Shown piece after piece: positions 45,721 to 58,130 of a stretch of 64,000 nucleotides of DNA (its first letter is position 1; each line of letters begins with the position of its first letter). A model generated the notes under the pieces. The model did no database searches. It saw nothing but the letters and a program-made list of their open reading frames with translations, and had not been told where the DNA came from. Made by a program: the position numbers and the translations under genes. The stretch comes from Dromaius novaehollandiae (taxonomy: Eukaryota; Chordata; Aves; Casuariiformes; Dromaiidae). Location of the stretch: assembly GCF_036370855.1 (NCBI RefSeq), contig NW_026991398.1:3162001-3226000 (forward strand). The letters are read 5' to 3'.

Positions 45721-47100
45721 GAGCTGGTTGAGGCCTGCAGGTTCTGAAGCTCCTGCCTGATCAGCTCGTACACAACCTGGGTCTTGGTTCACTTGTGGAC
45801 TCTTCCTTGCAAGTGAACCCCCTGTGAGATGACATCCCAAGTGTGGATCTGAGGCTAATTTGGACAAAGGTGCCCTCTTGGCAGTGAGGTGTGGATAAAA
45901 GCAAGTGAGGGTCAGTTCCTTCTGGAGTGGTCCAGGGCTGTCCCAGCAGGCCTTGTACAGTTCATCTCACCCACCCATCATCAAATTGTACATTGGAGCC
46001 TGCAGGATGACCCCTTCTTGGTAGCACACTATAAAAAAACCCCTCTGGCTGGTAATCATAATCCATCATGCACTGCACTGGGAAGGTTGAGGTGCCAAAG
46101 GAAGCCTCCGGATAATGTCCATGGTGTCTCTGGGCCACGGGGGCAGCACACTTGGCTCGGAGCTGCCCTCAGTGAGGAGCTGTGCACTGCTTGGTGGCAG
46201 GTCCGCTGCAGGGGGCGAGTCCTGAGCAGGGTGGCCGTGAGCCGTGCCTGTCTGCCTGCCGGCCATGGGCTGGTGGGGTGGCTGCAACAGAGGTGCCCTC
46301 ACAATCAGCACCCAGATGGGTCCCTGTCACCTGCATCACCCCCTCCCCTCCCCAGGGCTGTCATTGCTGCTGGGTGGGCTCTCTGAGGTGCTGGGTGACA
46401 TCACAAAGCCTGCTGGCCAGCACATCTGCTGAGGGCCAATCAGGCAGCTGCAGTGGAAGTGACCTCACAATCAACACTGTAGTCATGTCCCCTTTGCCTG
46501 CCTCTCTCCATCCTCCTGCCCATCTATCATCTCCGGTGGGATGAGAGGTGGTGTGATTCTCTTCTTGTCCTCACAGTGCCTCCTACCAGAATCCAGCCCA
46601 TGAGGTTCCTCTACAGGAGGTGACCTCACCATCAAAACTGCAAAGGTGTCACTTCCATGTTTTTCTTCCCTGCTCCTCTTCTGAGTCGTCCTCTTTTCTG
46701 GGCCCCACATTCAACATCCCAGCCGTGTCCCCTTTACTGGCACCTCCCTCTCCCCTATCTCTGTGGATTTACACACACAGGGTGGGACAGCTCACGTGGC
46801 AGGATGAAACTGGGCTCCTGGGGAAGGCAGGCTGGGACGGCGAGGAGGTGCAGGTGTGCTCTGTGCAAAGGGGTGGCTGGAGTGCACAGGGCTTTGCCTT
46901 GGAGCAGGTGATAAGCCAGTCGAGACCTTGTAGGAAGGATAAGAGGACACAGCAGTCTGGGTGACATTCTGGTAGGTGTTTCAGCTTATTCAGGATCTGC
47001 TTGGCAGGATCCAACAGGAGACTTCCCTGGAGGGCAGAGGGGCCGTGAGGCCTCTGTAAAGACAAACTAGGTAGAGGAAGAGAGGAGAAGCAGAGGAAGG
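45720..47100 (-). repeat. Block D, copy 2 (reverse), with satellite-like monomers
   Basis: Reverse match to about 2200-3070. Between about 46190 and 46740 there are several diverged units of the 65-bp satellite, for example GGCCAATCAGGCAGCTGCAG then GTGACCTCACAATCAAC at 46460, and GTGACCTCACCATC at 46620. A part beyond 46500 has no partner in copy 1. Confidence 0.6.
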
Positions 47101-49450
47101 GAGAGGAGACATGTTAATTTGAATACAGTAGTTTCTCAGAACAAAGTTTCTCCATTGAGAGTGTTGCCAGGAAGTGTATCATGAAGAATAACATATACAT
47201 ATTTATACAAATGTAAACTCACATAGAGTAATTTCTGTAGTACATGTATATGGTGTTACCAATCAAAAATAAAGACAATATTCATTAGAATTGATAAAGA
47301 ATGTTTGAATTTCTGAAAACAAAGATTAGTTTCAGTTCTTGCATAGAGCTGTTTTTTGAATACATTTAAGGCTATGACGAGAACTTTACATTTAGACCCT
47401 TATAGACAGATACAGAGGCCACTGCTGCCTGAGATGCCCTGTGTAGCTGTGTTCCCATGCAGTGCTGGGAAATGTGACCCAGGAACTATGGGAACCTTTC
47501 TGGAGCTTTGGCTGGTCACCAGAAGCATCTCCAGATCTCTCAGTTGGACAACTTATTTCTTTCCATTGACTAGAAAGGGAAGTCCAGACAACTGGGTTAG
47601 CCAGAGACATCTGCACTGAAGGGGTCTGGCACTGGGTGAGACAATTCCCATCCCTGCTGTCACCTGAAATGGTGTCACACTTCATTGACAATGCAGGGAA
47701 TGAAAAGGGAGTGTGGCTAGATGTTTACGGATTCCTTTAAGATATCACTCTAACACAGGTACATTGAGATTGGTGCAAATGAGGCAATTGCTAAATAGAG
47801 CATTTTATTGAAGCTGATCAGCCTGCTTTCCTCTATCAGCTGTGAGAGTGGGCCACCTCATGGTGTGACTTGCTGTGTGCAAAGAGCAAGGAGCACCAAG
47901 AAGGATCCTGGACAGGAAGTGGTTTGAGGGGCACTGGACTCATGCAAGATATAAAAACAGTATTTTTAATAGTGTAGGCCGTATTATGAAAGAAATCTTT
48001 ATAAACTGTGAATAAAAATGAAACAAGAAAGAAACTGGATAAATTATCTCAGGCAAAAAATATGTTTTGATACACTTCTCAGCTTTTGAAACTTCTTTAT
48101 GTTCTTACTTTCTTTTTCTTATTATCTTGTTTTGTTTGGCTCTTTTTTGATACGCTGGTCTTCTGGGGAGAATCTTTTTTTTTTTTTTTTTTGAAAGGGA
48201 AAGTGATTTTCAGAGCTGGGGTGGGATGCAGTCACAGGGTCATGGACATGTGGTGCCACTGCAGGTGCCCTGGTCCCCTCTGCCCAGCCTCCATCTGCAG
48301 CTCCCAGGGGCTCTGGTCTCCCACATGCGAGCTGCAAGAGCTGCCAGGCCCAGGCAGGTGCCTCAGAGACACCGAGGCCTCTCCAAGTGCCACTGGGTGC
48401 TTGTGGCTGGACACCTGAGCTCTGCCTGGAAAGGCGAAGAGCTGTTTTCAACGTTGAAAAAATTATGACCCCACTTTCATCAGCTCACATGATTGGCTAA
48501 TGTTCATGTCAATGTTTTGCTATGATGAAAGAGTGGAAATCCTCAGGAAGGGTATTAATCTGGGGAGAAGAAAAACTGATCTGTCCTTGACCTTGTGTTT
48601 CCACTGCTCTGTCTATTAGGCTGTGGACGAAATTTCAGTGATTTCTCACATATTTCCATGTGTCCTGATTAAATTAACCATTTCTAAAGGCATCTTTTTG
48701 CATCAGATGATCTGGGCGTATGCACTTTCCATAATTTCCCAGTTTTCCTCCTCCCCTTGCTCTTTATCATTCAGATACCTCTTAACTCTCCAGGTGCTGC
48801 TCTCAGCCTCTGGGAGCCTGAAGCTTGCCTCATCCTTCGGCAGTCTCATTGTCTCTTTAGCCAGCTCCTTTGTTCTGTCTTTTGGTGGTGGTGGGTTTTT
48901 TTTCCCCTATCTATCTGTTGAAAACATTTCCAGAAAGGTTATTTCTCGTGGGCAGTGAAGCTCACTGGAGGCAGCTTGGACTTAACATACACTTGAGGAG
49001 AGTCTCTTATTAAGCTGTTTCAAATCTTATTTTGGTTTGATCGCAATTAAGACAAATCCTTCTGTGTCTGCTTGCAGCTAGTTCTCTAAGGAAAGCAGGT
49101 GGGAATTGATGCACGTGAGCTGTAACCTTCAGCTACAGACTTGAGAGGAAAAAGCTTAGATTTTAACTAGAGTGCTCTAAGTCCCCAGTGGCAGATGAGG
49201 GAACTGTCAGGGCTGGGGAGCTGAGGAGGAAGGTTGTCCATACATGTCTCCTATCAAAAATACTGCTTTTCCTGCATGTCCAGACTTGATTAGGAGACCT
49301 AGTGGGTCAGTCTGAATTGGAGAATGTGGGTATCGTTTATTCTGAAAACTGAAGTATAAAGAAAGCTTCAGAGGCTGACATCTTTTGTTTTCAGGTGCTC
49401 ATTGAAATCTGCCTAATTTCAATACACACCTGAAAACTTTCTAATTGGCC
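47100..49450 (-). repeat. Module A, copy 4 (reverse)
   Basis: Reverse match to 1-2290 and 32950-35064 over its whole length, including the conserved frame at 48122-48451 and a T tract at 48177-48192. No gene is seen. Confidence 0.75.
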
Positions 49451-50660
49451 ACACAAGACTTGAAGAACTGAAGAAAATTATGGAAAGAGGCATGGCTCCT
49501 TAGGGGTTTTTAATGACCCCTCGGGTGAGTTTGGTGCTGAGCCCATGAACCGCAGATGCTGAGAAGAGACTGAAGAAACCTCTCAAGAAGTTAAAGTCAG
49601 AAGCAAATCCCAAGTTTCTTGGAGCGTTAACAGGTCCCACTGAGGGCAATTACCAAGGAGGCTCCCCAGGGGCTGATTAGAGCAGAAAGTTGGAGGCCCT
49701 GATTGCAGGTAGGCAAAGGCAATGTGCAGGTGGTTCTGATGCCAAGTCAACCCTGATGTGTGTTATCAAGCAGAGCAGCCAGGCACTGACAGCCAGGCCC
49801 TGGGTAGGGTGATCCTTTGTTGGGGAGCAAGATAGGATGATGCTGTGTAAGACAGCAGAGAATCTCTAAGGTAGAAAGTGATGATGTGGTAACTATGATC
49901 TGTGGCCAGAATGTGTGCATGTGAGTTGCCAGTGATCATGATGTGTCTTCCTGCCTACGTGCCAACAGCCTCGGTGGGCCTGTCCTGCCTGCCTGCCTGG
50001 GATCAGGATATGTCTTCCTACCTATCACGAGATGCCACAATGTTCAGGAGACACTCGAAAGGAGGACTGGCTGGGCTTGGTTGCTGTATAACCGGCCGTT
50101 GTGTTTTTCAATAAAGGATCTTTGCACCACCCTATCTGAGATCCGTGTCGTCATATGCCGCAATCCTTTCCATCGTGCATTGTTCAGGGCTCCTCCTGAG
50201 GGGCCAGCGTACAGGTGGGGGTGTACAGTGCCGAGTGCAGGACCATGATACGGCACCTCCTGGGCTCCCAGGGGACAAGGAGGCAGCAAGGCCACAGTGC
50301 TTTAAGGAATGGTGTCTTCTTGTGGGCCTCAGTGGCAGAGACACCAGCCATAGCCAAGAGAACAAAGACCTCAGCTCTGTTAGAAGCTTTCAACCCTGGC
50401 AGTGCCTTTGGCCATCTCCACCACAGGCTGTCCTATGCTTTCCCACGCCTGTGCCTGTTTCCTTGCAGACTGTAGATACCTGGCCTGCTTCCCCACCTTG
50501 CTCTCACCTCGGGATCTTCCTACCTCTCCTGATGTCTTTCTGTCCTCACTTGATTTTCCTTGAAACACAAAGCCAGGGGCTGATCACAGACTCCCTCTGG
50601 GTGACCTGTAGCACCACAGCACTACCCTACCAGTGACATTTGCTTTTCCTAATGTCATAT
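49450..50660 (-). repeat. Module B, copy (reverse), split by a solo LTR
   Basis: Matches 13970-14690 directly and 32115-32950 in reverse once the LTR at 49818-50162 is set aside. Confidence 0.75.
49818..50162 (+). mobile_element. Solo LTR (ERV2/ERVK-like fossil) with perfect target duplication
   Basis: A 345-base LTR from TGTTGGGGAGC to ATGCCGCA, flanked on both sides by the identical six bases ATCCTT. It carries a TATAA at 50087 and AATAAA at 50110. Two paralogous module B copies (about 14250 and 32565) keep the uninterrupted site, so the insertion is younger than the duplication. The starting motif and length are like those of the LTR at 24969, suggesting related families. No internal region remains. 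Confidence 0.92.
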
Positions 50661-50950
50661 CTAAACCCCACAAGCTGCAGCTTGTGGCTTTTTCTCCTTC
50701 TCATGCTGTTTCCCATGAAACAGGAAAGCTCCATCATCTCTGAAACCACCCTCCAAGCAGTCACAGGCTTCTATTCTACTGTCCTTCACCTCCACGTCAG
50801 CAGGCTAAAGAAGTCCAGGTCCCTCAACTTCTCCTCATGGATGGGGTTATTCCTGCCTGGGCACAGGACCTGACACTTCTCTTGTAAATCTTCATGAGAT
50901 ATCTGTTGTCCGAATCACCCGAGTTTCTTAAAAGCCTTTGGGACTGAAGC
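50660..50950 (-). mobile_element. CR1 LINE fragment (minus strand)
   Basis: Antisense CR1: CAGGTCCCTCAACTTCTCCT, and GGACCTGACACTTCTCTTGT, the reverse of the KGKCQVLH coding block. It corresponds to 14690-14860. Confidence 0.6.
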
Positions 50951-50956
50951 TCCTCT

Positions 50957-51006
50957 GTGTCAAAACAAAGCAAAACAAAACAAAAACAAAAACAAAAACA
51001 AAAGCA
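50957..51006. repeat. (AAAAAC)n microsatellite
   Basis: An A-rich run with C every five or six bases. It has no counterpart in the other copies of this region. Confidence 0.85.
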
Positions 51007-51282
51007 AACCAAAACAGGAGCAGTCGGTTAAGGGTAAGCAGGTGTGCACTGTATGAGAAGGGATCAGGATGTTAAAAGAGACAGACTTAGAAGGGGGGAA
51101 GGTAAAAAAAAAAAGTAAAATAATCATGAAGCAAAGGATGGATCAGGGCTGTCTTGAAGATTCCTGCCAAGAAGCCCTGCAGCTGAGTAATTCTGCCTGG
51201 AGGAGGACAACAAAGCTGGCCTACTTCCACTGTCACAGGGAACCTGCATCCTTTCCCAGGCACCAACAAGAGACTATCAAGA

Positions 51283-52330
51283 GTGGGAAGAATCATGGAC
51301 TCCTTCAGGGTGGAAGGGACCTCAGCAGATCTCTAGCCCAATCTTCTTGCCTCTTCCTCCTGATTAGATGTCATCTACAAACCTGATGAGAGTTGCATGC
51401 TGCAGGTCACTGATGAACCTGTCAGAATAGACAGGTCCAGTGTAGACCCTGCACACTCCACCTTTACCTGGCTTCCTGGTAAAGAATGACCCATTCAAAA
51501 AAACCCCCCTGAGCTCGATCATCCAACCAGCTTTTTACCCACCCGGTTCTCTACCCATCTTATCGTAAAACCTTACTTGTATTCAAGAATATTTATGCAG
51601 ACAGTGTCCAAAACTTTGCTAAAATCATGGTAAATGGTATCTGGTACTTTCTGCTCCTCCACAATCACAAGTCTTTGATCACAGAAGGCAATCAGCTTGC
51701 GCAGGAATGATTTACCTTCAGTAAGTCCATGCTGCCTGCTCCCAGGCACATTCTTCATGTGCCCAGAAATGTGATGCAAGAGGATTTGCTGCATGACGTT
51801 TTCCTCACTAAAGTGAGGCTGAAGGGCCTGCAGCTCCCTGGGTTGCCCTTTGGCTTGTCCTGGGTTGTGGCCTTTTTTGAAGAGGGGCACAATGCAGTTC
51901 TTCTTCTGCTCATTGGGACCTCCCCTGGTCTATGCAACCTTTAAAAAGGTGGTAGAGACTGGCCTTGTTATTATATAGGCCAGCCCTCTCAGTGACCTTG
52001 GATGCAGCCCGTCCAGTCCTAGACACTTGTATGGGTTGAGTTCCTGCAAGTCATCTCTCACTCAACCCTCATCTACTGCGGGCTGTTTTTCTCCTCTGGA
52101 GCCCTTAGCCATCCCGTACAAGAGCTCCATACATCTGAACTGTCCCTTCACACAAATAGCATCCCCTGTGCTCATCCTCCCTAACCGTCTTGCCTGCAGA
52201 GCTTGTACCCTGCCATCACAGCCCTCCAGTCATGCGAGCTGTCCCACCACATCTTAGTTATTCCAACCATGTTTCAGTACTGTGACAGCTTGTGCATCTC
52301 CATCTGTTCATCTCTGTGCCCCTGGCTGCA
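51283..52330 (-). mobile_element. CR1 LINE fragment with RT region (minus strand)
   Basis: On the minus strand, 51573-51890 encodes PLFKKGHNPGQAKG, then QHGLTEGKSFLRKLIAFCDQ and DTIYHDFSKVLDTV: the amino-terminal RT motifs of CR1. The lower-coordinate end (GAATCATGGACTCCTTCAGG at 51290) looks like the CR1 3' terminus. The upper part (CTCAACCCTCATCTACTGCG at about 52061) is antisense CR1 5' of the RT. It matches 15160-15400 in part. Confidence 0.85.
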
Positions 52331-52439
52331 TGCACTTGTGTTTATTTCGGTTGCAGAGCCTCAGCTGTGGCACAGAGAACAGATTTGTAATGGTGAAACC
52401 TGTTACCAAGAGCCAAAGACACCATGTGTGCAATGGCCC

Positions 52440-53740
52440 CACTTCAGAGCAGAGCTGTGCTGGCATAGAGAGCAGGTGGCAATGTAATGGTGAAAGGAGC
52501 TTCCCACTAAGAGAGCAAACCCTGCAGTGCCCAAGGCCAGGGAGAAACAGAGCTGGGCTGTGCAGGAATGCCAGGAGAGAGATTTGCTGCCTGAGCTGAT
52601 TCACAGCACCATGGGGCCTGTGACAGAGGTGAACTGATCTGCAGGAAGGACAAGGTGCAACTGAAAAAGCCCCTGGGCCTGGGCAGCCTGTGATCCAGCC
52701 ATGCTGAGGTCATCATTAGCCCATTCCCTGTTCATATCATCTGGGAGTGAGAAGAGGTTCAGGGGGAGGAAAGTTAGAAGCTTTTAGGGGTGCAGAGACT
52801 AGAGCAGGGACCTTGTGACATGCCTCTCCCATTTATGCAGAACACTTGGCTGTAGATGGGATGGACTTGGCCTAAAGGCAGTAGTAGGATCCAGGTGTTT
52901 GGGCGCTGGTAGCAAACCTGAGTTGCCATGGGGCACTCGCCCAGCAACCACTCCAAAGGGGCAGGGCTTTCCTATAGGTCCCATGGTGTATCTGCTAGAG
53001 ATCCGTGGTTGTGCTGGACCCCCCCAGGCATCTGACATAGCCCTGCAGGCCTATTTCTCTGTCACTGAATCAAGTGCCTGCACTGGATGGCATCAACTGT
53101 TTGCAATGTCAGGATCTGCCTGTGTCTCAGCTTCCTAGTGAGTGGAGCTCTGGTAGCAGAGGGCATCTAGTACCATTTAACGCAGCCAAGGCAATTCCCT
53201 ACCTGGCCAAGTCATGCTCCAGAAGGATGTAGATGTCACACTTGCTCCATCAGAGCAAGCAGACACTGGCACATGCCTTGGATGCAGCCCGTCCAGTCTT
53301 GGACCACCTCTGTCTCTTCCAATGTCTCCAGGTGTTTGTGTGTGATCAGCTAACTCCCACCTTCCATGTCCAGTGATTATAATGGGAGCATAGACCAAGA
53401 TCTTGCATGCAGACATCCCTGCTGTGCTCACTTCTGCCTGGGCAAGGGGAATCCCACCTCCTGCGTATTTTTGTGGAGCTCACAGGAAGGATCTGAATCC
53501 CTCGCCATTCTAAAGCAGCCTGAGAAGCCCAAACTGACTCATCTGAAACAATACCTGAACAACAGAAAAACAAACTCTATTTTATGTCTCCATCTAGGTG
53601 TCCTGCCTAGCTAAGAGATGGGAATAGGGGCTTCCAGAATGGGACGTTTCCACCTCTTGCAGATAACCACCCTCTGATGAGACAAATTGCAATGCTGGAA
53701 TCAGTCTTCCTTCAGTGTTTAGAGAGGGACCATCAGTGAT
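52440..53740 (+). repeat. Module Z, copy 3
   Basis: Direct match to 15400-16680 and reverse match to 28970-30320, with the GAGCAAACCCTGCAGTGCCC block near 52513. No gene is recognised. Confidence 0.7.
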
Positions 53741-54057
53741 TATTTTAGTTTATTGCAGTGAACATTTCCCAGGAGGAAGGAGCACAAGGGACAGGGACAT
53801 TTGTGTCTTCAGCTGGGCCTCTGCTCCTGAGCGAGGGCCATGCTCCTGGGATGGAGGGAGCTCATGGCAACCTGGCAGCACTGCCCAGACACAGCTGTGT
53901 GCAGGAGCAGCTCCTCTGCCAAGAGCAGCAGGGATGCGGGCACTGCCTGCTGCTGCTGACATGAGCTGAGAGAAGGCAGCGAGAAGTGCAAGGCAGTGTG
54001 GAGTGGGAGGACAGAGGAGAGCTCACTGTGGGACAGATCTTCACAGCCCTTGACACG
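53740..54057 (+). promoter_or_regulatory. Putative promoter and 5' noncoding exon of OR-4
   Basis: The conserved block with GATTATTTTAGTTTATTGC at 53736, AACATTTCCCAGGAGGAAGG at 53761, and the best of the four donors, CACG followed by GTAAGT at 54058. Confidence 0.55.
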
Positions 54058-56163
54058 GTAAGTCTCTGGCTGCAGGGCAATGCTATTGAGGTTCCTGGCA
54101 AGGTCTTGAAACCTGTCCAGTCACATGATTTTTTTTTAAGGATTGCTCTCCCGGTTTCTCCTTTGCAGAGGAGAAGATGCTTCAGAGCAGAGATTCCCTG
54201 TCACAGCCTCACAAGGACAGGGCATCCTGCTCCCTTCTGCCAGGGACAGCTGCGGGGGTGTGAAGCTGGGGTGTGCTCACAGGTCTGTGCAGTGCTGTGA
54301 TCCAGAGCAGTGTCCCTGCGCCCTGGAGTGCTGTGTGCCTGGAGCAGTGACTCTGCCTCCCGCAAGGGTCAGCACTCAGCCTGCCTGGGGAGCTCCCCAC
54401 AGTGCTGTGGGGAGAAGCTCTGGGTGGGAAGAGAAAGCCCCAGCAGAGCAGGTTCATTCGCCTGCTGAGAGGGTGCTGTGTGGGTCAGGGCTGCTCTCAG
54501 CTCCAGCTCACTCCCAGGACATTTCTGGAGGAGACTTTCCAAAAGGAAGGTCAAGGCAGGAGAACCACGAAAGGGAAGGAGGTGTCATGAGTGTGTTGTC
54601 AGTTTTTTTCTCTTTGGGTGGGGTGAAATAGCAATGCGTCTGTCAGGTTTCGGCAGGGGACAAAGGCTCCAAAACAGGGACACTGAGAGAGGAGCAGCTC
54701 TGGGAGGCACTCAGCAAATGCCTTCCTCCACCCTGAAGCCTGCAGACAGAGCCAGCAGCACCTTTCCAGCCTCAGCAAGGTTTGTCTCCCCTGCTCCGTA
54801 GCACCTGCAAACACGGAGGTGCCCTGGGCAGTGTCCTGCCCCCGGGAGGTTTCTGCAGGGCAGAGCTGAGCACCCAGCGGGTGGGATGGGGTCTGTGAGC
54901 ACTGGCAGGGGAGAGACGTGGAGACAGAGAAACAGCTGCCCGCAGGGACGGCTCCAGGCAGCAGAGTCATGCTCAAAGTGTGAGAGAAATCCACAAACTC
55001 CAGCACCTCCTCTCAAGGCTGTGGGCTCCAGGGCAGGAGTCGTTTCCTCGGCAGCTGGACATGCAGGAGAGGAGACACTCCTGAGTGACCCTGTGTGCCT
55101 GCCTGTCCCTGCCTCCCTGGGCACAAATATCATGCTATTGCTCCGTGTTTCCCACCTGCCCATGCTGCCCTTGTCCTCCCCCTTGGACTCTCTGGGCAGG
55201 GCCGTTTCTCATGCAGTTCAGACACTAACCCTGCGTGTCCTACCATGCAGACGTGTCCTTGACAGTGAGGTGCCCAAGTGCCCCTCTAGCCTGTGGGGCT
55301 CTGGGCAATGCAGTGTGGGGGGCTGGGAATGTGTGCACTCTCTCTCATCAGGACACCCCATCCTTAGGACATTCTGCCATTTCCCTGGGGTGTCTGGCTG
55401 GGCTGCAGTTACCCTCCAGAAGGGCCCAGCTCTCCCATTGCAGCTGGGTGTTATCTAGGTGCCCCAGGGAGAAGCCACCTTGATATTGAGGCGACAGACA
55501 TGCTGCTGGATGGCTGGATGTGGGCAGCTGGAAGGAGCCTGATGTGTTGCTGGCTGGAAGGGGAGGGCTGAGACCTGCCTCACACACCCTCAGAAAGAGT
55601 GCTGATGGGCACTTTGGAAGTGGATTCCTCTGCTCTCTGCAGTGTTGTTTCTTTTTCGGGTAACACGAGTACAACTATCCTCCACCTCTGATGTGGGAGC
55701 ACAGGGCAGCTGGGAACAAGATAGACAGGCCAGCTCTCCTGCCTCTGCACTAAAGCCAGAGAGAATCCTTTTGCCTCTCTGGAATCACAGCTGGTCCCTC
55801 TGAGTGCAGCAGCAATGCTGAGGATTTCTACCTCCAAGATGTGACAGAGCCAGCTAAAGAAAACAAGCCTTAAAATATTATGAGTGGATTAAATATGACT
55901 GGAACTGGGAATATAAATTTTGATTACCCTTGTTTCCATGTACACGGTACTGTAGGTCAGGGCTGACTCCTTTGGATCCCATGGGCATAGGCCCCGGCTC
56001 CTCATGGCAAACTCAGCCAGCACAAACCACAGCTCAAGCCATGGAGCTCAGTGACAGTACTACCGAGACAGGGAGAGGTAATGTGTGTGTGTCTGGGGGA
56101 GGTTATGAGAAAGTTTTGCTCAGAGAAGTCTGTCCTAACTAGTCAACGTCTCTTCTTCCTTAG
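54058..56163 (+). other. Putative 5' intron of OR-4
   Basis: From the GTAAGT donor to the acceptor CTCTTCTTCCTTAG at 56163 (a second possible acceptor is CTGTGTCCAG at 56182). Inside, TTTCTCCTTTGCAG at about 54168 is a strong acceptor-like site kept in the OR-2 copy and weaker in OR-1; it could start a second noncoding exon. Confidence 0.45.
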
Positions 56164-56191
56164 AGAATCTCCCTGTGTCCAGGGGAATTAA

Positions 56192-57127
56192 ATGTCCAAC
56201 AGCAGCTCCCTCAACGAGTTCCTCCTCCTGGCATTCACGGACACACAGGAGCTGCAGCTCTTGCACTTCTCGCTCTTCCTGGGCATCTACTTGGCTGCCC
56301 TCCTGGGCAACGGCCTCATCATCACAGCTGTAGCCTGTGATCACCGCCTCCACACCCCCATGTACTTCTTCCTCCTCAACCTCTCCCTCCTTGACCTTGG
56401 CACCATCTCCACCACTGTTCCCAAATCCATGGCCAATTCCCTGTGGGACACCAGGGCCATTTCCTACTTAGGGTGTGTTGCTCAGGTCTTTTTCTTCTTT
56501 TTCTCTTGTTCAGCAGAGTATTGTCTCCTCACTGTCATGGCCTATGACCGCTTTGTTGCCATCTGCAGACCCCTGCACTACGGGACCATCATGGGCAGCA
56601 GAGCCTGTGTCAAAATGGCAGCAGCTGCCTGGGGCAGTGGTTTTCTCAATGCTCTCCTGCACACTGCTAACACATTTTCAATACCACTCTGCCAAGGCAA
56701 CACAGTGGACCAGTTCTTCTGTGAAATCCCTCAGATCCTCAAGCTCTCCTGCGCAGACTCTTACCTCAGGGAAGTGGGACTTCTCGTGGTTGGTGCCTGT
56801 TTATTCTTTGGGTGTTTCATTTTCATTGTGGTGTCCTACGTGCAGATCTTCACTGTCGTGCTGAGGATCCCCTCTGAGCAGGGCCGGCACAAAGCCTTCT
56901 CCATATGCCTCCCGCACCTGGCCGTGGTCTCCCTGTTTGTCAGCACTGGCATGTTTGCCTACCTGAAGCTCCCCTCCCTCTCCTCTCCAGCTCTGGATCT
57001 GATGGTGGCTGTTCTGTACTCGGTGGTGCCTCCAACACTGAACCCCCTCATCTACAGCATGAGGAACAAGGAGATCCAGGAGGCAGTGAGGAAACTCTTT
57101 CAGCTGGTACTAGTTCAGCAGCAATGA
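56192..57127 (+). CDS. OR-4, olfactory receptor, family-14-like (311 aa)
   Basis: An intact odorant receptor beginning MSNSSSLNEF. Landmarks: NSS sequon, PMYFFLLNLSLLDLG, MAYDRFVAICRPLHY, FFCEIP, SYVQIF, KAFSICLPHL and NPLIYSMRNKE. TM3 is unusually phenylalanine-rich (AQVFFFFFSCSAEYCLLTV). The C-terminus IQEAVRKLFQLVLVQQQ pairs it with OR-1, as do its 3' flank and orientation. The third-loop region LKLPSLSSPALDLM has L where the other four have P (LKP). It converges on OR-5. Seven-transmembrane G-protein-coupled receptor of olfactory neurons; ligand unknown. Confidence 0.95.
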   Translation: MSNSSSLNEFLLLAFTDTQELQLLHFSLFLGIYLAALLGNGLIITAVACDHRLHTPMYFFLLNLSLLDLGTISTTVPKSMANSLWDTRAISYLGCVAQVFFFFFSCSAEYCLLTVMAYDRFVAICRPLHYGTIMGSRACVKMAAAAWGSGFLNALLHTANTFSIPLCQGNTVDQFFCEIPQILKLSCADSYLREVGLLVVGACLFFGCFIFIVVSYVQIFTVVLRIPSEQGRHKAFSICLPHLAVVSLFVSTGMFAYLKLPSLSSPALDLMVAVLYSVVPPTLNPLIYSMRNKEIQEAVRKLFQLVLVQQQ

Positions 57128-58130
57128 GCTGCCCATCTCTCCTCACAAGCAATTCCCTGTTTATCTCCAGCAGCTCTTGTGCATTGTGCATTCTGTCTGT
57201 GATAGTCACATTTGTGCACAACTTTGAATTCCTCCCACTTCTCCAAAGTCGCAAAACCCATCTGTCTAACCCAGAGGCCTTCTGTAAATCTGCCTATCAC
57301 TGTGTCAGAGGTGGCCTCCCAAGTAGCATCTCTGTAATAAAAGGGGATCTCCTTAGTAGTGTACCTGAACAAAAGGCTCTTCTTCCCACCCTGGAGCCAA
57401 GAATGCACTCAGGGAATTGCACCCAAAAAGGTCCTGTTGCTGTGCTTGGGATTTCCTTTGGCTAAGGGGGATGTGCGCAGAGGGTGATGTGCGAGGGAAG
57501 GAGGGCTGGATGGAGCCCTCACTTGTGGGTGCCCAGTGCCCCTGGAGAGGGTGAGTGGTCCAGAGGTCTCTGCCAGGGACTGTCCCACACATTAGAGCGC
57601 TGGTGACAGATGCCCATCCTTCTGGAAGGCAATATGGAGCCACCCGGAGAGCACAGGGCATCTCCAGGGGCAGCGTTTGCCTGGGATGGCAGTGAGTGGA
57701 GACCCCCCAAACCAGGGGTAGTCACCCGAAGGTAAAGGGCCAAACCAGGGAATGCACCAAATCAGGGCTCTGCAGTCTCAGGAGAGGCAGTGGGCTGGGT
57801 CTAACGACACCTCTGAACCCATCCTGAGCAATGTGAAATGCCCTGTGATTGCTCCAAGGACCCTCCACAGCTACAGACCCTGGGGAGGGTTTGTCAGGTG
57901 CAATGATGCTGGTCCAGCTGGGTCTGCCCTCACCAGGACGGCCAGTGAGGAGTCACCCAGGACCACTGCACATCTGCTTGCCCTGCAGAGCAGCACCGCC
58001 AGCCTGGGGGCCCTGCAGGGAGCACAGGGCAGAGGTGCAGGAATGGCCGATCAGGCCAGCACGGACACACTGACCTGAAGAAAGGCTCTCTGGGGAGCAG
58101 GGACATCTCCAGAGAAGAACAAAGGAGCAA
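57128..58130 (+). repeat. 3' flank of OR-4 (plus-type) and inner arm
   Basis: Matches 20342-21340 directly and 60850-61560 in reverse from about 57500 on. No gene is seen beyond the 3' untranslated region. Confidence 0.65.
57336..57341 (+). terminator. Likely polyadenylation signal of OR-4
   Basis: AATAAA in TAATAAAAGGGGATCTCC, about 210 bases after the stop codon, at the same place as in OR-1. Confidence 0.55.

Noticed and set aside
51573-51890. Reverse-transcriptase-like frame as a possible host gene
   Set aside because: Motif order and flanking 3' sequence identify it as a degenerate CR1 LINE.
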